This document shows positions 55,334 to 63,464 of a stretch of 64,000 nt of DNA, piece after piece. Origin of the DNA: Pseudomonas sp. P8_241. Its GTDB lineage: Bacteria; Pseudomonadota; Gammaproteobacteria; Pseudomonadales; Pseudomonadaceae. The stretch is from the NCBI RefSeq assembly GCF_034008315.1, contig NZ_CP125377.1:310001-374000 (forward strand), written 5' to 3'. Numbering within the stretch: the first letter of the stretch is position 1; every line of letters starts with the position of its first letter. The translations under genes were made by a program, and so were the position numbers. The notes beneath the pieces are model-generated. The model was not told the origin of the DNA. It searched no databases and saw nothing but the letters and a program-made list of their open reading frames with translations.

Positions 55334-56347
55334 ATGAACTTTCCTTTCAAGCGCGTCATCAGCGTCTTCGCCGCACCGGCCCTGGCGGGTTTACTGGCCT
55401 TCACCGCCAGCGCCGAAGAGCTCAAGGAAATCCGCATCGCCGTGCCGGACCTCAGCGCCGGCACCCAGCACAGTGGCGGCGGGGTAGTGGACGTTTTGCG
55501 TGATCAACAGATCTTCGAAAAAGCCTTCGCCGAACAGGGCATCAAGATTCAGTGGAGCTTCTTCAAGGGTGCGGGACCGGTGATCAACGAGGCGTTTGCC
55601 AACGATCAGGTCGATCTGGCGTACCTCGGTGATCTGGCGGCCATCATCGGCAAGTCCAATGGTCTGGACACGCGTTTGCTCAGTGCGACTGCGCGGGACG
55701 TGAAGCACTATCTGGGCGTGGTGCCGGGATCAGGGATCAAGACCTTGCAGGACCTCAAGGGCAAACGTGTGGCGATTTTTCGCGGCACCGCCAGCCAGTT
55801 GTCGTTTGATGCGGCGCTGGCCAGCCAGGGCTTGAGCGAGAGGGATGTAAAAGTCATTAACCTGGATTTCAACGCGGCCGTCGCGGCGCTTGCAGCGAAA
55901 CAGATCGACGCATCCTGGAGTGGTTCGGGCCTGACGGCGCTGCAAGCCAAAGGCCTGGCGGAACTGCCATTGAACACCAAGGATCTTGGTGGCGCCGGTA
56001 GCGTGCAGGCAGTGCTGGTCGGCACCGGGGCATTTGTCGATGCGCATCCGCAAGTGGTGGCAAAATTGCTCAAGGCCCAACAGCAAGCCGTGGAGTGGTT
56101 GACCCAGGACGGCAACAAGGATGCCTACATTCAACTGGTGTCGGGATTGGCGAGTTATCCACCGATCATTCTTTCCCAGGACTTGAAGGATCAGAAACTG
56201 AGCGAGGTGTTCCAGTCGACGCTTGATCCGGTGTTCCTTGGCAAGTTGCAGGATGCGGTGGACATGGCTTCGCAGCAGAAGTTGATTCGCAAGCCGTTCA
56301 AGGTGAGCGATTGGGTGGCGCCGGAGTTGGCTGCTGCCAAGCTCTGA
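55334..56347 (+). CDS. atsR: Sulfate-ester ABC transporter binding protein AtsR
   Basis: 337-residue periplasmic binding protein of the SsuA-like type. Signal peptide (ISVFAAPALAGLLAFTASAEE) and mature start KEIRIAVPDLSAGTQHSGGG; the FKGAGPVINEAFANDQVDLAY and FRGTASQL segments are the usual ligand-loop positions. AAGGAG is upstream of ATG 55334; an ATG seven codons earlier lacks it. Transcribed away from atsB, its transporter partner. Confidence 0.92.
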   Translation: MNFPFKRVISVFAAPALAGLLAFTASAEELKEIRIAVPDLSAGTQHSGGGVVDVLRDQQIFEKAFAEQGIKIQWSFFKGAGPVINEAFANDQVDLAYLGDLAAIIGKSNGLDTRLLSATARDVKHYLGVVPGSGIKTLQDLKGKRVAIFRGTASQLSFDAALASQGLSERDVKVINLDFNAAVAALAAKQIDASWSGSGLTALQAKGLAELPLNTKDLGGAGSVQAVLVGTGAFVDAHPQVVAKLLKAQQQAVEWLTQDGNKDAYIQLVSGLASYPPIILSQDLKDQKLSEVFQSTLDPVFLGKLQDAVDMASQQKLIRKPFKVSDWVAPELAAAKL

Positions 56348-56352
56348 ATCTT

Positions 56353-56418
56353 AAAAGATCGCAGCCATCGGCAGCTCCTACATCGATTAGTGTAGGAGCT
56401 GCCGAAGGCTGCGATCTC
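56353..56418. repeat. REP inverted pair, GATCGCAGCC type (copy 4)
   Basis: Arms AAAGATCGCAGCCATCGGCA and TGCCGAAGGCTGCGATCT fill the gap between the convergent atsR and sftR. Confidence 0.87.
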
Positions 56419-56425
56419 TTGATCT

Positions 56426-57346
56426 TCAAACAGCAACAGCCATCTGTTGCCTGTCCACCGCCACCAACGTCTCGATCATCGCCCGCGCCGCCGGCGATAG
56501 CCGGAACCCGGAGCGACTGACAATCCCGCAGCGCGCATTCATGCTCTCGATGTTCTGCGGCAGATTGCGCCAGTGCAGCAACACCAGCGAACCCTGAGCG
56601 CTGTCTTCGACAAACGCCTCCTGCGTACCCACGCCAATCGCGTTCGATTGCAGCACGATTTTCACCAGCGCCGGAAAATGTTCGGTCTGAATGCTCGGGG
56701 AGAAATCCACCCGTCCGCTGAGGTTCGCCAGCAGTTTGCGAATGCCCGGAGGAATCATCGTAGTCGCCAGCGGATAGTCGAACATGTCGTTGGTCGACAG
56801 GCTTTCCTTGGCCAGCAGTGGATGTCCGGGTCGGCAGAAAAACACCCCGCGTTTGGGCGTCAGTGCCTGGGTCTGGAAGTTCGGATCGGACTCGAAATGG
56901 CGGATGTCGGCGATGAAGAACTCGATCTCCTCGCGGCTCAGTGCACGGCTGAGTTTTTCCCAGTTATCCACCTCGAAACACGTGCGCACTTTGGGGTGCG
57001 CATTGATGAACTGCGCCACGGCATCCGGTACCAGTTTCACTGCCGGCGCCGGGCCGCAGCCGAAGCGCAATTCGCCGGCATCGAGCTTGGTCATTTGTGT
57101 CACTTCAGCACTGAGCAACGCTGCGCCTTGCACCAGGCTGCGGGCGTGTTGCAGCACCATCAAGCCTTCGGGTGTCGGTCTCAAATCCTTGTTGCCGCGA
57201 TCCACCAGGACGCAGCCGAACTCGTGCTCAAGTCCCTGGATACTGCGGCTGAAAGCGGGCTGAGTAATGCCCATGGCCTCAGCAGCACGAACAAAACTGC
57301 GGTGTTCGTCGAGGGCGATGAAGTAACGCAACTGGCGAAGATCCAT
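56426..57346 (-). CDS. sftR: LysR-type regulator of sulfate-ester genes (SftR-like)
   Basis: 306-residue LysR protein: MDLRQLRYFIALDEHRSFVR with helix-turn-helix AAEAMGITQPAFSRSIQ, then a co-inducer domain. ATG 57346 is the standard start for the family; the ATG five codons upstream is an alternative. It sits between atsR and the divergent atsK, the place of sftR in P. putida S-313, where SftR controls sftP-atsK in response to sulfate esters. The symbol rests on this context. Confidence 0.82.
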   Translation of the reverse strand: MDLRQLRYFIALDEHRSFVRAAEAMGITQPAFSRSIQGLEHEFGCVLVDRGNKDLRPTPEGLMVLQHARSLVQGAALLSAEVTQMTKLDAGELRFGCGPAPAVKLVPDAVAQFINAHPKVRTCFEVDNWEKLSRALSREEIEFFIADIRHFESDPNFQTQALTPKRGVFFCRPGHPLLAKESLSTNDMFDYPLATTMIPPGIRKLLANLSGRVDFSPSIQTEHFPALVKIVLQSNAIGVGTQEAFVEDSAQGSLVLLHWRNLPQNIESMNARCGIVSRSGFRLSPAARAMIETLVAVDRQQMAVAV

Positions 57347-57421
57347 ATGCTTTTCCGGCATCCTAAAAATAGTTCGAAGGCATTTGCGACGAGCGATGAC
57401 TGAGGTTTTAAATGCAACCTC

Positions 57422-57467
57422 TTATTCCGTCAACGAAGCATTCAGATATCTATTAGATCTAAATAGA
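57422..57467. promoter_or_regulatory. Control region between sftR and atsK
   Basis: Contains TTATTCCGTCAACG (57422-57435), a one-base-longer version of the shared sulfur motif. An inverted repeat TCTATT / AATAGA with seven bases between (57449-57467) is a candidate LysR-type site for SftR. Confidence 0.45.
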
Positions 57468-57528
57468 ATATGGATAGAGCAGTGTTTCGCGGTCGGTCAA
57501 CCGCAAGCAGTCCGATGAGGGTCTACCC

Positions 57529-58449
57529 ATGAGCAATGCCGCTTTCGCTGTAAAACCCGCCGTTCAAGCGCTTGAAATCCATCCGGTGGCCGGCCGGATC
57601 GGCGCCGAGATTCGTGGCGTACACCTTTCGGGCGAACTGGATGCCGCGACTGTCGAAGCCATTCAACAGGCGCTGCTGCAATACAAAGTGATCTTCTTCC
57701 GTGAGCAGACCCAGCTCGACGATCAGCGCCAGGAGGCGTTCGCCCACCTGCTCGGCGAACCGGTGGCGCACCCGACCGTACCGGTTCGCGAAGGCACGCG
57801 TTTTCTGCTCGAGCTGGACGGCGCTGAGGGCCAGCGCGCCAGCTCCTGGCACACCGACGTGACCTTCGTCGAGGCCTACCCGAAAGCGTCGATCCTGCGC
57901 TCGGTGGTCGCCCCTGCTTTCGGCGGCGACACCCTGTGGGCCAACACCGCTACCGCCTATGACGGGTTGTCGGCGGAGCTGCGTGAGTTGGCCGACAAAC
58001 TGGTCGCCGTACACAGCAACGAATACGACTACGCGGGCGGCAAGCCAGACGTCTCGGCCGAGAAGCTGGAGCGCTATCGCAAGATCTTCACCTCGACCGT
58101 CTACGAGACCGAGCATCCGGTGGTCCGCGTGCACCCGATCAGTGGTGAGAAGAGCCTGTTGCTCGGGCATTTCGTCAAACGCATCAAGGGTTATTCCCAG
58201 GCTGATTCGGCGCACCTGTTTGGCTTGCTGCAAAGCCATGTGATCCGCCAGGAAAACATCGTGCGCTGGCGCTGGCAGGCCGGTGATGTGGCGATCTGGG
58301 ACAACCGCTCCACCCAGCATTACGCGGTGGATGACTACGCAACCCAGGATCGCATCGTGCGCCGCGTGACGCTCAAGGGCGAGGTGCCGGTGGGTGTGAA
58401 TGGGCAGATCAGCCAGACCGTGAAAGGGCCGGATATCGGCGGCGTCTGA
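57529..58449 (+). CDS. atsK: Alkylsulfatase AtsK (Fe(II)/2-oxoglutarate dioxygenase)
   Basis: 306-residue dioxygenase that oxidises the carbon of alkyl sulfate esters and so releases sulfate and an aldehyde. Iron ligands are H108 and D110 in SWHTDVTF and H264 in STQHYAV, the same numbers as in the crystallised AtsK of P. putida S-313; the 2-oxoglutarate Arg is in RIVRRVTL. GAGGG precedes ATG 57529. Paralogous to the dioxygenase at 13666 but clearly distinct in sequence. Followed by sftP. Confidence 0.92.
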   Translation: MSNAAFAVKPAVQALEIHPVAGRIGAEIRGVHLSGELDAATVEAIQQALLQYKVIFFREQTQLDDQRQEAFAHLLGEPVAHPTVPVREGTRFLLELDGAEGQRASSWHTDVTFVEAYPKASILRSVVAPAFGGDTLWANTATAYDGLSAELRELADKLVAVHSNEYDYAGGKPDVSAEKLERYRKIFTSTVYETEHPVVRVHPISGEKSLLLGHFVKRIKGYSQADSAHLFGLLQSHVIRQENIVRWRWQAGDVAIWDNRSTQHYAVDDYATQDRIVRRVTLKGEVPVGVNGQISQTVKGPDIGGV

Positions 58450-58455
58450 GCTGAC

Positions 58456-58540
58456 GCTATCGCCAGCAGGCTGGCTCCCACAGGGGATTTGTGGCGTACA
58501 CAAAAACAATGTGGGAGCCACCCAGCCTGCTGGCGATGGC
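58456..58540. repeat. REP inverted pair, CGCCAGCAGGCTGGCTCCCAC type
   Basis: Arms CGCCAGCAGGCTGGCTCCCA and TGTGGGAGCCACCCAGCCTG, a third sequence variant, between atsK and sftP. Confidence 0.83.
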
Positions 58541-58587
58541 GGCCTGGCAAGCAATACAGAATTTCTTTTGATCGGGAACCGCGCCTT

Positions 58588-60948
58588 ATGAGTCCGTTGC
58601 ACTTCGCTTCAACCTCGTCACCCCAACGGCTCAAACGCCTGCCACTCGCACTGTTGCTGGCTGGCAGCGCCAGTTGGACCCAAGGCTACGCAGCCGACAG
58701 CACCACCCCTGAAACCACCCCGAAAAAATCCGCCACGGCTGACAGCGCACAACTGGAAACCGTGACGGTCACCACTCGCCGCCGTGAGGAAAGCTCGCAG
58801 GATGTACCAACGCCAATGAGCGTGGTCAGCGGCCAGAACCTGGAAGCCCAGCGGGTCTATCGCATCCAGGATTTGCAGCAACTGGTGCCCAGCGTCAACG
58901 TCGCCTACATGCATGCGCGTCAGTCCAGCGTCTCGATCCGCGGGCTGGGCAACAACCCGGCCAGCGATGGCCTGGAAGGCAGTGTCGGCCTGTACATCGA
59001 CAACGTATACCTCGGCCGGCCGGGCATGGCGGTGTTCGATCTGATGGACATCGAACAGCTCGAAGTGCTGCGCGGTCCGCAAGGCACGCTGTTCGGCAAG
59101 AACACCACAGCCGGCGTGATCAACATCAGCACCCGCGCGCCGACGTTCACCCCTGAACGCAGCATCGAAACCTCGGTGGGTGAGGATGGCTATTTCCAGA
59201 CCAAGGGCACGATTTCCGGGCCGCTGAATGACGAACTGGCGGGGCGTTTTTCTGCTTATCGCACCCGCAGCGACGGCGACATCAAGAACGAATTCGACGG
59301 CCATGATTTGAACGGAGGCTCGCGCGAAGGCTTTCGTGGACAGTTGTTGTTCAAACCCAACGAGTCGTTCAACCTGCGCTGGATCGGTGACTACAACGAG
59401 GAAGATTCCAGCGCCGGTACTCGGGTGTTGTACAACACCGGCCCGACCATCAATGGCACCAACCTGTATCAGGCCCGGGCAAATGCGGCGGGTGCGACGC
59501 TGGTCGACGGTACGCACCGCAAGGTCAACCTGAACAACGAACAGCACGTCACCGTGCATCAGGGCGGCACGTCGGTCGAGGCCAACTGGGCACTGCCGAG
59601 CGACTTCACCCTGACATCCGTCAGCTCCTATCGCTGGTGGAATTTCACCCCGCGCAACGATGATGGCCTGGACGTTTCCGCCTTCTACAACGCCGGTGTT
59701 TCGGTGGAGGATAAGCAGTATTCCCAGGAGTTTCGCCTGGCATCGCCCACGGGCGGATTCTTCGATTATGTGGTGGGCGCCTATTACTTCGGCTCCGACC
59801 TGGACAACAAATCCTTCACCTATTACGGACCGCAAGCGGACATCTGGAGCGGCACACCCAACGGTGCGCTCAACAATATCAACAGTGTCGGCGACGGACA
59901 TATCAAAACCGATAGCTTTGCGCTGTTCGCCCAAGGTACCTGGCACCTGACCGAACGTCTTGATTTCACCGCTGGGATACGCGGCACTTATGAAGAGAAA
60001 AATGCCTGGGTCACGCGCGATGCGCCGGTCGGTGGCACGGCAGTCACCGGTGCGGCGGCCACAGCCAGGCGCGGTCGTGCCGGCGCTTACGATTCCGGCG
60101 ATCTGAATCAATACAGTTCCAGCCCTTCGGGTTTGTTGAACCTCAGCTATCGCCTTACCGACGACCTGCTGACCTACGCCACGTTGTCCCACGGCGAGAA
60201 ATCCGGTGGGGTCAACCTGGCCGTGGGCACGGCGCCGGTGGCGGGTGCTGACTCGTTGCTGATCGGCACTGAGCGGGCGAACAACGCCGAGCTCGGTTTC
60301 AAGAGCACGCTCTGGGACCGTCGCCTGCAACTCAACGCCAACGTGTTCTGGACCCAGGTCAACGGCTACCAGACCAACGCCTACGACGAAGCCAACCGCG
60401 TGCAATACCTGACCAACGCCGGCTCCGTGCGTTCTCGCGGTGTGGAGTTCGAAAGCACCCTGATTCCGTTGCGTGGCCTGACGTTGAACATCAACGGTTC
60501 GTACAACGATGTCAGCTACCTCTCCTACAAGGACGCGCCATGCCCGCCGGAAGTCAGCCTGGCACCGGGCGCTCCAGCGTCTTGTGACCTCACCGGACAT
60601 CAAGTGGTGGGCGCGTCGAAATGGATCGGCAACGCCAACGGCGAATACAAATGGAACCTGAGCAACGGCTTCGAGGAGTACGTCACCGGCAGTTACGCCT
60701 TCCGTTCCAAAGCGGTTGGCACGGTGGAGGATTCCGACTATGGGCAGATACCGAGTTATGCCGTGGTCAACCTGTCCACGGGTCTTCGCGGTGACTTCAA
60801 GCAGGGGCAGTGGGACGTGTCGCTGTGGTTGAAAAACGCCTTCGACAAAACCTACTACACGACGCTGTGGACGGCTGCCAATGGAGGTTACGAAGGCCTG
60901 CTCGGCACACCACGGACGTTAGGTGTGACCGGTCGTTACGACTTCTGA
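58588..60948 (+). CDS. sftP: TonB-dependent outer-membrane receptor (SftP-like)
   Basis: 786-residue receptor. Signal peptide (LPLALLLAGSASWTQGYA), TonB box LETVTVTTRR, plug domain (about 60-180, VLRGPQGTLFGKNTTAGVIN) and a long 22-strand-type barrel ending in TGRYDF with the C-terminal Phe needed for assembly. In P. putida S-313 sftP lies with atsK and is induced by sulfate esters, so it probably takes these, or a bulky sulfated compound, through the outer membrane. ATG 58588 fits the signal peptide. Confidence 0.92.
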   Translation: MSPLHFASTSSPQRLKRLPLALLLAGSASWTQGYAADSTTPETTPKKSATADSAQLETVTVTTRRREESSQDVPTPMSVVSGQNLEAQRVYRIQDLQQLVPSVNVAYMHARQSSVSIRGLGNNPASDGLEGSVGLYIDNVYLGRPGMAVFDLMDIEQLEVLRGPQGTLFGKNTTAGVINISTRAPTFTPERSIETSVGEDGYFQTKGTISGPLNDELAGRFSAYRTRSDGDIKNEFDGHDLNGGSREGFRGQLLFKPNESFNLRWIGDYNEEDSSAGTRVLYNTGPTINGTNLYQARANAAGATLVDGTHRKVNLNNEQHVTVHQGGTSVEANWALPSDFTLTSVSSYRWWNFTPRNDDGLDVSAFYNAGVSVEDKQYSQEFRLASPTGGFFDYVVGAYYFGSDLDNKSFTYYGPQADIWSGTPNGALNNINSVGDGHIKTDSFALFAQGTWHLTERLDFTAGIRGTYEEKNAWVTRDAPVGGTAVTGAAATARRGRAGAYDSGDLNQYSSSPSGLLNLSYRLTDDLLTYATLSHGEKSGGVNLAVGTAPVAGADSLLIGTERANNAELGFKSTLWDRRLQLNANVFWTQVNGYQTNAYDEANRVQYLTNAGSVRSRGVEFESTLIPLRGLTLNINGSYNDVSYLSYKDAPCPPEVSLAPGAPASCDLTGHQVVGASKWIGNANGEYKWNLSNGFEEYVTGSYAFRSKAVGTVEDSDYGQIPSYAVVNLSTGLRGDFKQGQWDVSLWLKNAFDKTYYTTLWTAANGGYEGLLGTPRTLGVTGRYDF

Positions 60949-60958
60949 CGGCGAAAAA

Positions 60959-60999
60959 CGATGCCTTGGATGAATACTTTTCATGCCTGTAAGGCATCG
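60959..60999. other. Inverted repeat after sftP
   Basis: Perfect 9-base arms CGATGCCTT (60959-60967) and AAGGCATCG (60991-60999) with no T run after them. The left arm and loop resemble 55162-55187 upstream of atsR. Role unknown. The rest of the 260-base gap before tonB holds only an AT-rich promoter-like stretch. Confidence 0.5.
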
Positions 61000-61061
61000 G
61001 TATTTCGCCTTCGGGCCACAGCCCTTGAACGGCGGGCTCTGGCGGTGAGGTGATGTTTTGC

Positions 61062-61074
61062 ATATTCGTTATCG
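61062..61074. promoter_or_regulatory. Candidate sulfur-regulator box upstream of tonB
   Basis: ATATTCGTTATCG matches the box at 13501 (TTATTCGTTAACG) in 11 of 13 bases and lies in an AT-rich stretch about 135 bases before tonB. Confidence 0.4.
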
Positions 61075-61208
61075 ATCTAAGCATAACAACAAACATTACT
61101 TTATGAGCTAAGTGTTCCAGTCAATGATTTCTTCCACCCAGACGTCGTCGGGGGATGTTCAGTACGACGTTTCGGTTATTCGCCAAGAGACCGCAGGGAG
61201 TTTAAGCA

Positions 61209-62018
61209 ATGGGCAATGTTCAGACCGCCGCCAGCGCACATGACGTGTTGTGGCGCCCGGCGCACGGTGGCGATTTGGTCGACCTCGGCCGGCCGCACCG
61301 TGTGCCCTTGGGTCAGTTGCGTTTGCAACGCACGCCCCAAGGAATCTTGAACCGTCGGGAAACGATCCTGCTGGGGGTGCTGGCGCTGCTGGTGCATGGC
61401 GCGGTGATCTATTGGGTCAACCAGCAGCCGACCCCGGCGTTGCCGATCGTGCCGCCGGAAATCCCGCCGATGACCATCGAGTTCTCGCGTCCGGCGCCGC
61501 CCGTGGTCGAGCCACCGCCGCCGCAACCGGTCCAGCCAGTTGTGGAGCCACCCCCTCCCGTGGAGGACGAACTGGCTGTAAAACCGCCACCACCCAAACC
61601 CGTGCCCAAGCCGAAACCTGTTGCCAAACCGGTCGCAAAACCGGTCCCGAAAGTCGCAGAACAACCACCGGCGCCGCCGCAACCGGCAGCACCCGTTGCG
61701 GCCCCGGCACCACCGGCTCCACCTGCACCGGCACCCGTGACACCGGCGTCAGCGAGCGCGGGTTACTTGAAAAATCCAGCGCCGGAGTATCCGTCGCTGG
61801 CCCAGCGTCGCGGTTGGGAAGGTACGGTGTTGCTGCGGGTGCATGTACTGGCCAGCGGTAAGCCAGGCGAGATCCAGATTCAGAAAAGCAGCGGCCGCGA
61901 AGCCCTCGACGAAGCCGCCTTGAGCGCGGTGAAACGCTGGAGTTTCGTGCCAGCCAAGCAGGGTGATGTCGCACAGGATGGATGGGTCAGCGTGCCCATC
62001 GACTTCAAGATTCATTAA
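61209..62018 (+). CDS. tonB: TonB energy-transducing protein
   Basis: 269 residues: a cytoplasmic N-terminal extension of about 55 residues, one membrane helix with the conserved His (LGVLALLVHGAVIYWV), a long Pro-rich periplasmic spacer with Pro-Lys repeats (about 85-185), and a C-terminal TonB domain (YPSLAQRRGWEGTVLLRVHV onward). The N-terminal extension recalls TonB1 of P. aeruginosa. GGGAG precedes the ATG. Next to the receptor gene and co-directional with exbB and exbD, it should energise SftP. Confidence 0.92.
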   Translation: MGNVQTAASAHDVLWRPAHGGDLVDLGRPHRVPLGQLRLQRTPQGILNRRETILLGVLALLVHGAVIYWVNQQPTPALPIVPPEIPPMTIEFSRPAPPVVEPPPPQPVQPVVEPPPPVEDELAVKPPPPKPVPKPKPVAKPVAKPVPKVAEQPPAPPQPAAPVAAPAPPAPPAPAPVTPASASAGYLKNPAPEYPSLAQRRGWEGTVLLRVHVLASGKPGEIQIQKSSGREALDEAALSAVKRWSFVPAKQGDVAQDGWVSVPIDFKIH

Positions 62019-62062
62019 ACCGAAACCAAATTCGCGCGAAACGTTTACACGAGGACTACACC

Positions 62063-62788
62063 ATGACGTTATTGGCATCTCCACTTGAATCCATCGAAAG
62101 CGCGGTGATCTGGCTGCTGGTGGTTTTTTCCGTCGCGACCTGGGGCCTGGCCTTGCTCAAGGGTGTGCAGTTCGGCCGCCTCAAGGCGCAGGATCGCAAG
62201 TTTCATAAACAGTTCTGGGCGGCATCGAGTCTCGATTCGGCCGCCGAGTTGAGCGAAACCCAACCCGGCGCTGCGGCGCGTGTGGCACAGGCCGGTTATG
62301 CGGCGATCCAGGTCGGTGAGACGCCACAGGCAGCGGATTTAAGCCAGGCGATCAATCATCAGGACCGTCTGGAGCGGGCCTTGCGTCAGCAGATCGTGCG
62401 TGAACGTCGGTCTCTGGAGACCGGGCTGGCGGTGGTCGCGAGTATTGGCAGCACCTCACCGTTCATTGGTTTGTTCGGCACGGTGTGGGGAATCATGGAA
62501 GCGTTGAAAGGCATCAGTGCAGCTGGCTCTGCAAGCCTGGAAACCGTGGCCGGACCTATCGGAGCGGCGCTGGTTGCCACGGGCGTAGGGATCGCCGTCG
62601 CCGTGCCGGCAGTGCTGGTTTACAACTACTTTTTACGTCGTTTGAAACTGACGGCGGCGGACCTCGATGACTTCGCCCATGACTTCTACAGCCTGGCGCA
62701 GAAGAGTTCGTTCCGCGTGTTGATTCATCCGACGGCGCACAGGGTTTCGGCCCAGGGCGGCGCGCAGAAAGTGAAGGAGGCGTCCTGA
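62063..62788 (+). CDS. exbB: ExbB/TolQ-type proton channel subunit
   Basis: 241-residue inner-membrane protein with three helices, the first near residue 12 and the paired ones around TSPFIGLFGTVWGIMEAL and GAALVATGVGIAVAVPAVLVYNYF, the conserved ExbB/TolQ core. AGGAC precedes ATG 62063. It forms the stator of the TonB motor with ExbD. Confidence 0.93.
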   Translation: MTLLASPLESIESAVIWLLVVFSVATWGLALLKGVQFGRLKAQDRKFHKQFWAASSLDSAAELSETQPGAAARVAQAGYAAIQVGETPQAADLSQAINHQDRLERALRQQIVRERRSLETGLAVVASIGSTSPFIGLFGTVWGIMEALKGISAAGSASLETVAGPIGAALVATGVGIAVAVPAVLVYNYFLRRLKLTAADLDDFAHDFYSLAQKSSFRVLIHPTAHRVSAQGGAQKVKEAS

Positions 62789-62789
62789 T

Positions 62790-63191
62790 ATGGCCTTCTC
62801 CACGCAAGACAGTGATGAGGTTCTGAGCGAGATCAACGTGACGCCACTGGTGGATGTGATGCTGGTGCTGCTGGTGGTGTTCATCGTCACCGCGCCGCTG
62901 CTGACCAACGCGATACCGATCAACCTGCCCAAGACCGAGGCCGTGGCGCCGGTGGAACAGAAAGACCCGCTGGTGGTGAGCATTGATGGCGCCGGCAAGC
63001 TGTTTATCAACAAGGATGAAATCCAGCCGGATTTGCTGGAATTTAACCTGCAGGCGGCCAAGGCCAAGGACCCGGAAGTGCGGGTGCAATTGCAGGCCGA
63101 TGACGGGGTGAACTACGGCGAAGTGGCACGGGCCATGGCGTCGATCGAGCGGGCAGGGATTACCAAGCTGTCGGTGATTACCGCGCGTTAA
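62790..63191 (+). CDS. exbD: ExbD/TolR-type proton channel subunit
   Basis: 133 residues with one membrane helix carrying the essential Asp (INVTPLVDVMLVLLVVFIV) and a periplasmic domain ending AGITKLSVITAR. A strong AAGGAGG precedes the ATG, one base after exbB. Last gene of the tonB-exbB-exbD set; a terminator follows. Confidence 0.94.
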   Translation: MAFSTQDSDEVLSEINVTPLVDVMLVLLVVFIVTAPLLTNAIPINLPKTEAVAPVEQKDPLVVSIDGAGKLFINKDEIQPDLLEFNLQAAKAKDPEVRVQLQADDGVNYGEVARAMASIERAGITKLSVITAR

Positions 63192-63209
63192 CAGATTTTT
63201 GCTTTTGCG

Positions 63210-63244
63210 GGGCCGTCTCCTTGGCAGGGTGCGGCCCTTTTTTT
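63210..63244 (+). terminator. Rho-independent terminator after exbD
   Basis: GGGCCG pairs with CGGCCC around a 16-base loop, followed by seven T, 18 bases after the exbD stop. Confidence 0.78.
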
Positions 63245-63257
63245 ATGTCCGGCAAAC

Positions 63258-63349
63258 TCTGTAGGCGCTGGCTTGCCGGCGTTGGCGTCCTTCCAGCGGG
63301 TAAATTGCTGCCTGACCTACCGCATTCGCTAGCAAGCCAGCTCCTACAA
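63258..63349. repeat. REP inverted pair, GGCTTGCCGGCG type
   Basis: Arms CTGTAGGCGCTGGCTTGCCG and CTAGCAAGCCAGCTCCTACA with a 34-base centre, downstream of the exbD terminator. Confidence 0.83.
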
Positions 63350-63392
63350 ATCATCAATCTAATATTCCTTTAAGATCTTAATAAATAGCTTC

Positions 63393-63405
63393 TTATTCCT
63401 TAACG
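63393..63405. promoter_or_regulatory. Candidate sulfur-regulator box upstream of the hydrolase gene
   Basis: TTATTCCTTAACG in an AT-rich stretch 60 bases before the start, one base different from the box at 13501. A second ATATTCCTTTAAG stands 31 bases further upstream (63362-63374). Confidence 0.45.
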
Positions 63406-63464
63406 AATATAACTCTCCTCCCTATACTCGATCGGGAACAGACACGCAGCCGGAGAGCTCCCCC

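Noticed and set aside
61020..61120. Fur box before tonB
   Set aside because: The AT-rich stretch has no recognisable 19-base Fur palindrome; it matches the sulfur motif better.
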